A stretch of DNA of 17,057 bases from an uncultured Clostridia bacterium. GTDB taxonomy: Bacteria; Bacillota; Clostridia; UBA1381. The translations under genes and the position numbers were made by a program. Positions 15,198 through 17,057 of this stretch are shown here, in pieces. The number at the start of each line of letters is the position of its first letter. Position 1 is the stretch's first letter. The stretch is taken from contig CAJTUY010000042.1 in the NCBI GenBank assembly GCA_910579415.1, forward strand, positions 1 to 17,057. The letters run 5' to 3'. The notes beneath the pieces were generated by a model. The model was not told where the DNA came from and did not search any database. It saw nothing but the letters and a program-made list of their open reading frames with translations.

Positions 15198-15644
15198 CTT
15201 TGTTATATTCAGTAATTACTTGAATAAAATCACAACCACCAGTAAACTGGTTGTTTTTACAGTCCCCGTTTTAGTTATAGTCAAAACAAAAAACCGAACT
15301 CATCACCGATAAGCGAAAAGTTCGGATTTGATTTGTATGGGTGGGTGTTACGATTTTACTATCGCTCCCCAACCGCACCATTTATTTTCAAGAAAAAGAT
15401 TTTATAAACCCTTATCTACATATATTTTAACATAGCTATAAAGATTGGCCAATGCTTTCCACTAATTTGCTCTATAAAATCAGAAATTATAACCATTCCA
15501 GCCCCAATAGAAAATATATTGTCTTATCTACTTTGCCTACAATTGAAATACATAAAGACGGATTTCATATTTCTATAATACTTTGAGTTATATTTTTTAA
15601 TTTTATCACACACTTTATTCTCTCTAATATATTCTGCAAAGTAA
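15198..15644. other. Gene-free accessory stretch with hairpins
   Basis: I see no convincing gene here. A short hairpin at 15234-15255 (ACCAG-TAAA-CTGGT with outer pairs) is followed on the plus strand by TTTTT and looks like a terminator with no gene before it. A second inverted repeat CCGAACT/AGTTCGG (15294-15300 and 15319-15325) has an 18-nt loop, with A6 before it and a T-rich tract after it. The AT-rich rest up to the transposase shows no left terminal inverted repeat that I can pair with the right side of the insertion sequence. Small frames in both directions (for example a 44-codon plus-strand frame at 15452-15586) lack ribosome binding sites. Confidence 0.5.
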
Positions 15645-15668
15645 TGTCTCAGACATGTATTATCTGGT

Positions 15669-16744
15669 GTGTCTATAACCGAAATTTCAAAAGCATCAGG
15701 TATATCACGCAGTACGTTATACAATTGGATTAAGTTGTACAACGAAAATTCCAAAAGCAAACATCCTATCAATACGCGTGAGTATAATTTGTTAAAACGA
15801 AAGTGTGAAAGACAGGAAAATATCATTTCAATTCTAAAAACATCAGGTTGCACTGTATTCTCACCATTACACGACCGCTTTGAAGTAATCAAATCAATGT
15901 CTAATAAATATAACATCAACACATTGTGCGAAGCTTTAAATGGAGCAAAAGGCAGTTACTATAATCATATTCTACGTAACAAAAATGAAGATACTTTAGC
16001 CGCAAAACGTCGTGCCGAGTTAACACCGATTATTGAAGAGATATTTAACAATAGCCGTCAAACATTTGGTGTAGGCAAAATAACTGCTATTATGAATGAC
16101 AGAGGCTATCACACATCAGAAAGAACCGTAGCCAAGATTATGCATGAAAACGGTTGGTTCAGTATCAAGTCAAGTGCCAAAAAACTATATTTACAATTTA
16201 AAGAACGAAAAAAAAATATATTGAATCAGCAGTTTAACCCCAACACCCTAATGAAGTTTGGGTAAGTGATGTTACATATTTTAAATTCAATCAAAAGACT
16301 TTTTATATATGTGTAATATTAGATTTATTTGCTAGGAAAGCTATATCTTGTAATGTTTCATTAAAAAACAGTACTTGGCTAACAAAATCCGCTTTAAAGC
16401 ATGCCATTGAAACCCGAAATCCTGATACCTCTAAACTACTGTTCCACAGTGACCAAGGATTTAATTTTACATCAAAAACATTCATGTCCTATTTAATGCA
16501 GTCAGGCATAAAACAATCATTCTCCAGAAAGGGAATACCATATGATAATTCTGTATGTGAGTCATTTTTTAATAGCATGAAACGTGAAGAGCTTTATCGC
16601 ACTAATTACAAATCAGAAAGAGAACTGAAAGAATATATACAAAAATACATTGAGTTTTACAACAGCAAAAGACCTCATTCCATATTATTGAACCGTACAC
16701 CTGATAGAGTGGAAACTGAATATTTCAACAAACAAGAGCAATAA
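15669..16744 (+). pseudogene. IS3 family transposase, frameshifted and 5'-incomplete
   Basis: A DDE transposase of an IS3-type insertion sequence, of a kind common in Clostridia. The first frame (15669-16265) has an N-terminal helix-turn-helix (SITEISKASGISRSTLYNWI), a second HTH_21-like region around QTFGVGKITAIMNDRGYHTS, and stops at 16263. The second frame (readable from about 16247) continues PNEVWVSDVTYF with the first catalytic Asp (codon 16268-16270), HSDQGFNFTS with the second, and CESFFNSMKREEL with the Glu, ending RPHSILLNRTPDRVE. One missing base in the CCC at 16246-16248 explains the switch; a fourth C restores the protein. The N-terminus is also odd: family-like sequence seems to extend up to a TAA at 15642-15644, and the only available start is a GTG without a ribosome binding site. 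It is the only plus-strand coding sequence here and is most likely inactive. Confidence 0.85.
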
Positions 16745-16820
16745 TTATACACTAATGGTTCATTTGCAACTTTTTATTTTTTTCTATTTTCATTTTTAAC
16801 TCAATTTTAATTTAATGTAC
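16745..16820. other. AT-rich tail of the insertion sequence
   Basis: About 75 bases after the transposase stop contain GGTTCATTTGCAACTTTTT (16755-16773), which resembles the right-end sequences of IS3-type elements (a CAACTTTTT tract near the end). A matching inverted copy is not found left of the transposase, so the element borders are undefined. Confidence 0.3.
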
Positions 16821-16851
16821 AATAACCGGCATTAATAAAATGCCGGTTATT
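16821..16851 (+). terminator. Strong hairpin between transposase and tRNA
   Basis: AATAACCGGCATT and AATGCCGGTTATT form a perfect 13-bp stem with a 5-nt loop. On the plus strand it is followed by TCTTGATTT, on the minus strand by a non-U-rich tract, so it best fits the end of a rightward transcript (the transposase side) and would also block transcription between the two converging units. Confidence 0.6.
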
Positions 16852-16861
16852 TCTTGATTTG

Positions 16862-16912
16862 GCAAAATAAAAGACATTGAAATCAAACACTCGCGGTTCA
16901 ATTTTCAACGTC
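16862..16912 (-). terminator. Probable terminator of tRNA-Arg
   Basis: On the minus strand GACGTTGAA (16904-16912) pairs with TTCAATGTC (16873-16881), 9 bp with one G-U, followed by TTTTATTTTGC. It starts 8 nt after the tRNA 3' end. The loop is large (22 nt), so efficiency is uncertain. Confidence 0.5.
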
Positions 16913-16920
16913 TGTTCATT

Positions 16921-16997
16921 TGGCGCACCTGACAGGAGTCGAACCTGCGGCACCAAGAATCGGAATCTTGTGCTCTATCCAGCTGAGCTACAGGTGC
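16921..16997 (-). tRNA. tRNA-Arg (anticodon CCG)
   Basis: A 77-nt cloverleaf read on the minus strand: acceptor stem GCACCTG/CAGGTGC, D-arm with AGCTCAGCTGGATAGAGC, anticodon stem CAAGA/TCTTG around the loop TTCCGAT (anticodon CCG, reading CGG codons), T-arm with GGTTCGACTCC, discriminator G and an encoded CCA at the 3' end. The tRNA stands alone with its own promoter. Confidence 0.97.
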
Positions 16998-17005
16998 ATA
17001 ACGAC

Positions 17006-17034
17006 ATTTTACCATAAGCAACCCATATTGTCAA
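17006..17034 (-). promoter_or_regulatory. Sigma-A-type promoter of tRNA-Arg
   Basis: Minus-strand TTGACA (17029-17034) and TAAAAT (17006-17011) with a 17-bp spacer, 8 bp upstream of the tRNA 5' end, as expected for a stable-RNA promoter. Confidence 0.85.
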
Positions 17035-17057
17035 TCAATAAATGAACTCGACTGCAC

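Noticed and set aside
15452..15586. A 44-codon plus-strand frame
   Set aside because: It has no ribosome binding site and no recognisable content.
15524..15922. A minus-strand 132-codon frame, continuing in frame after one stop to about 15424
   Set aside because: Much of it is antisense to the transposase. The part outside (15424-15665) could be a gene remnant, but I recognise nothing in it and AT-rich DNA often yields such frames.
15600..16860. Complete insertion sequence with paired terminal repeats
   Set aside because: I could not find a left end matching the right-end-like sequence after 16744, nor a target duplication, so only the transposase remnant is reported.

Overview
The window looks like chromosomal DNA of an anaerobic low-to-mid GC Gram-positive bacterium of the class Clostridia. 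Evidence for this: a T-box riboswitch in front of ileS, a cell-wall-anchored S-layer homology (SLH) protein, Gram-positive ribosome binding sites, near-consensus sigma-A promoters with 17-bp spacers, intrinsic terminators with U-tracts, and a clostridial-type IS3 transposase. The T/E/P/A-rich linker in front of the SLH domains and the neighbouring secreted lectin-like protein resemble gut Clostridia such as Monoglobus-like lineages, but that placement is an inference from memory of the families. Almost every gene lies on the minus strand; the only plus-strand coding sequence is the transposase remnant.

Reading right to left (direction of transcription): a tRNA-Arg(CCG) with its own promoter sits at 16921-16997. 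Next comes an accessory stretch (about 15200-16870) with a frameshifted, 5'-incomplete IS3 transposase and hairpins without a gene. A frameshifted fliB-like methylase gene follows (14264-15143). Then comes the housekeeping unit ileS-btuR (10338-13948), driven by a consensus promoter and a T-box leader with an AUC (Ile) specifier; btuR overlaps ileS by 4 nt and so should share its control.

Leftward of this are a polar amino acid ABC uptake operon (substrate-binding lipoprotein plus permease, no ATPase in view), a secreted concanavalin/laminin-G-like protein, an AraC-family regulator that resembles YesN-type regulators without the receiver domain, and a 1056-residue SLH surface protein. The left end holds radC and the threonine pathway pair hom-thrB; thrB runs off the window.

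Functionally, three blocks stand out: amino acid metabolism and translation (hom, thrB, amino acid uptake, ileS), the cell surface (SLH protein, secreted lectin-like protein, with the regulator between them), and a decaying accessory patch next to the tRNA. I see no CRISPR array, prophage or obvious new defence system. The most interesting points are the T-box-controlled ileS-btuR coupling, the large uncharacterised SLH protein with its neighbouring regulator, and the two independent frameshifts clustered in the accessory patch.
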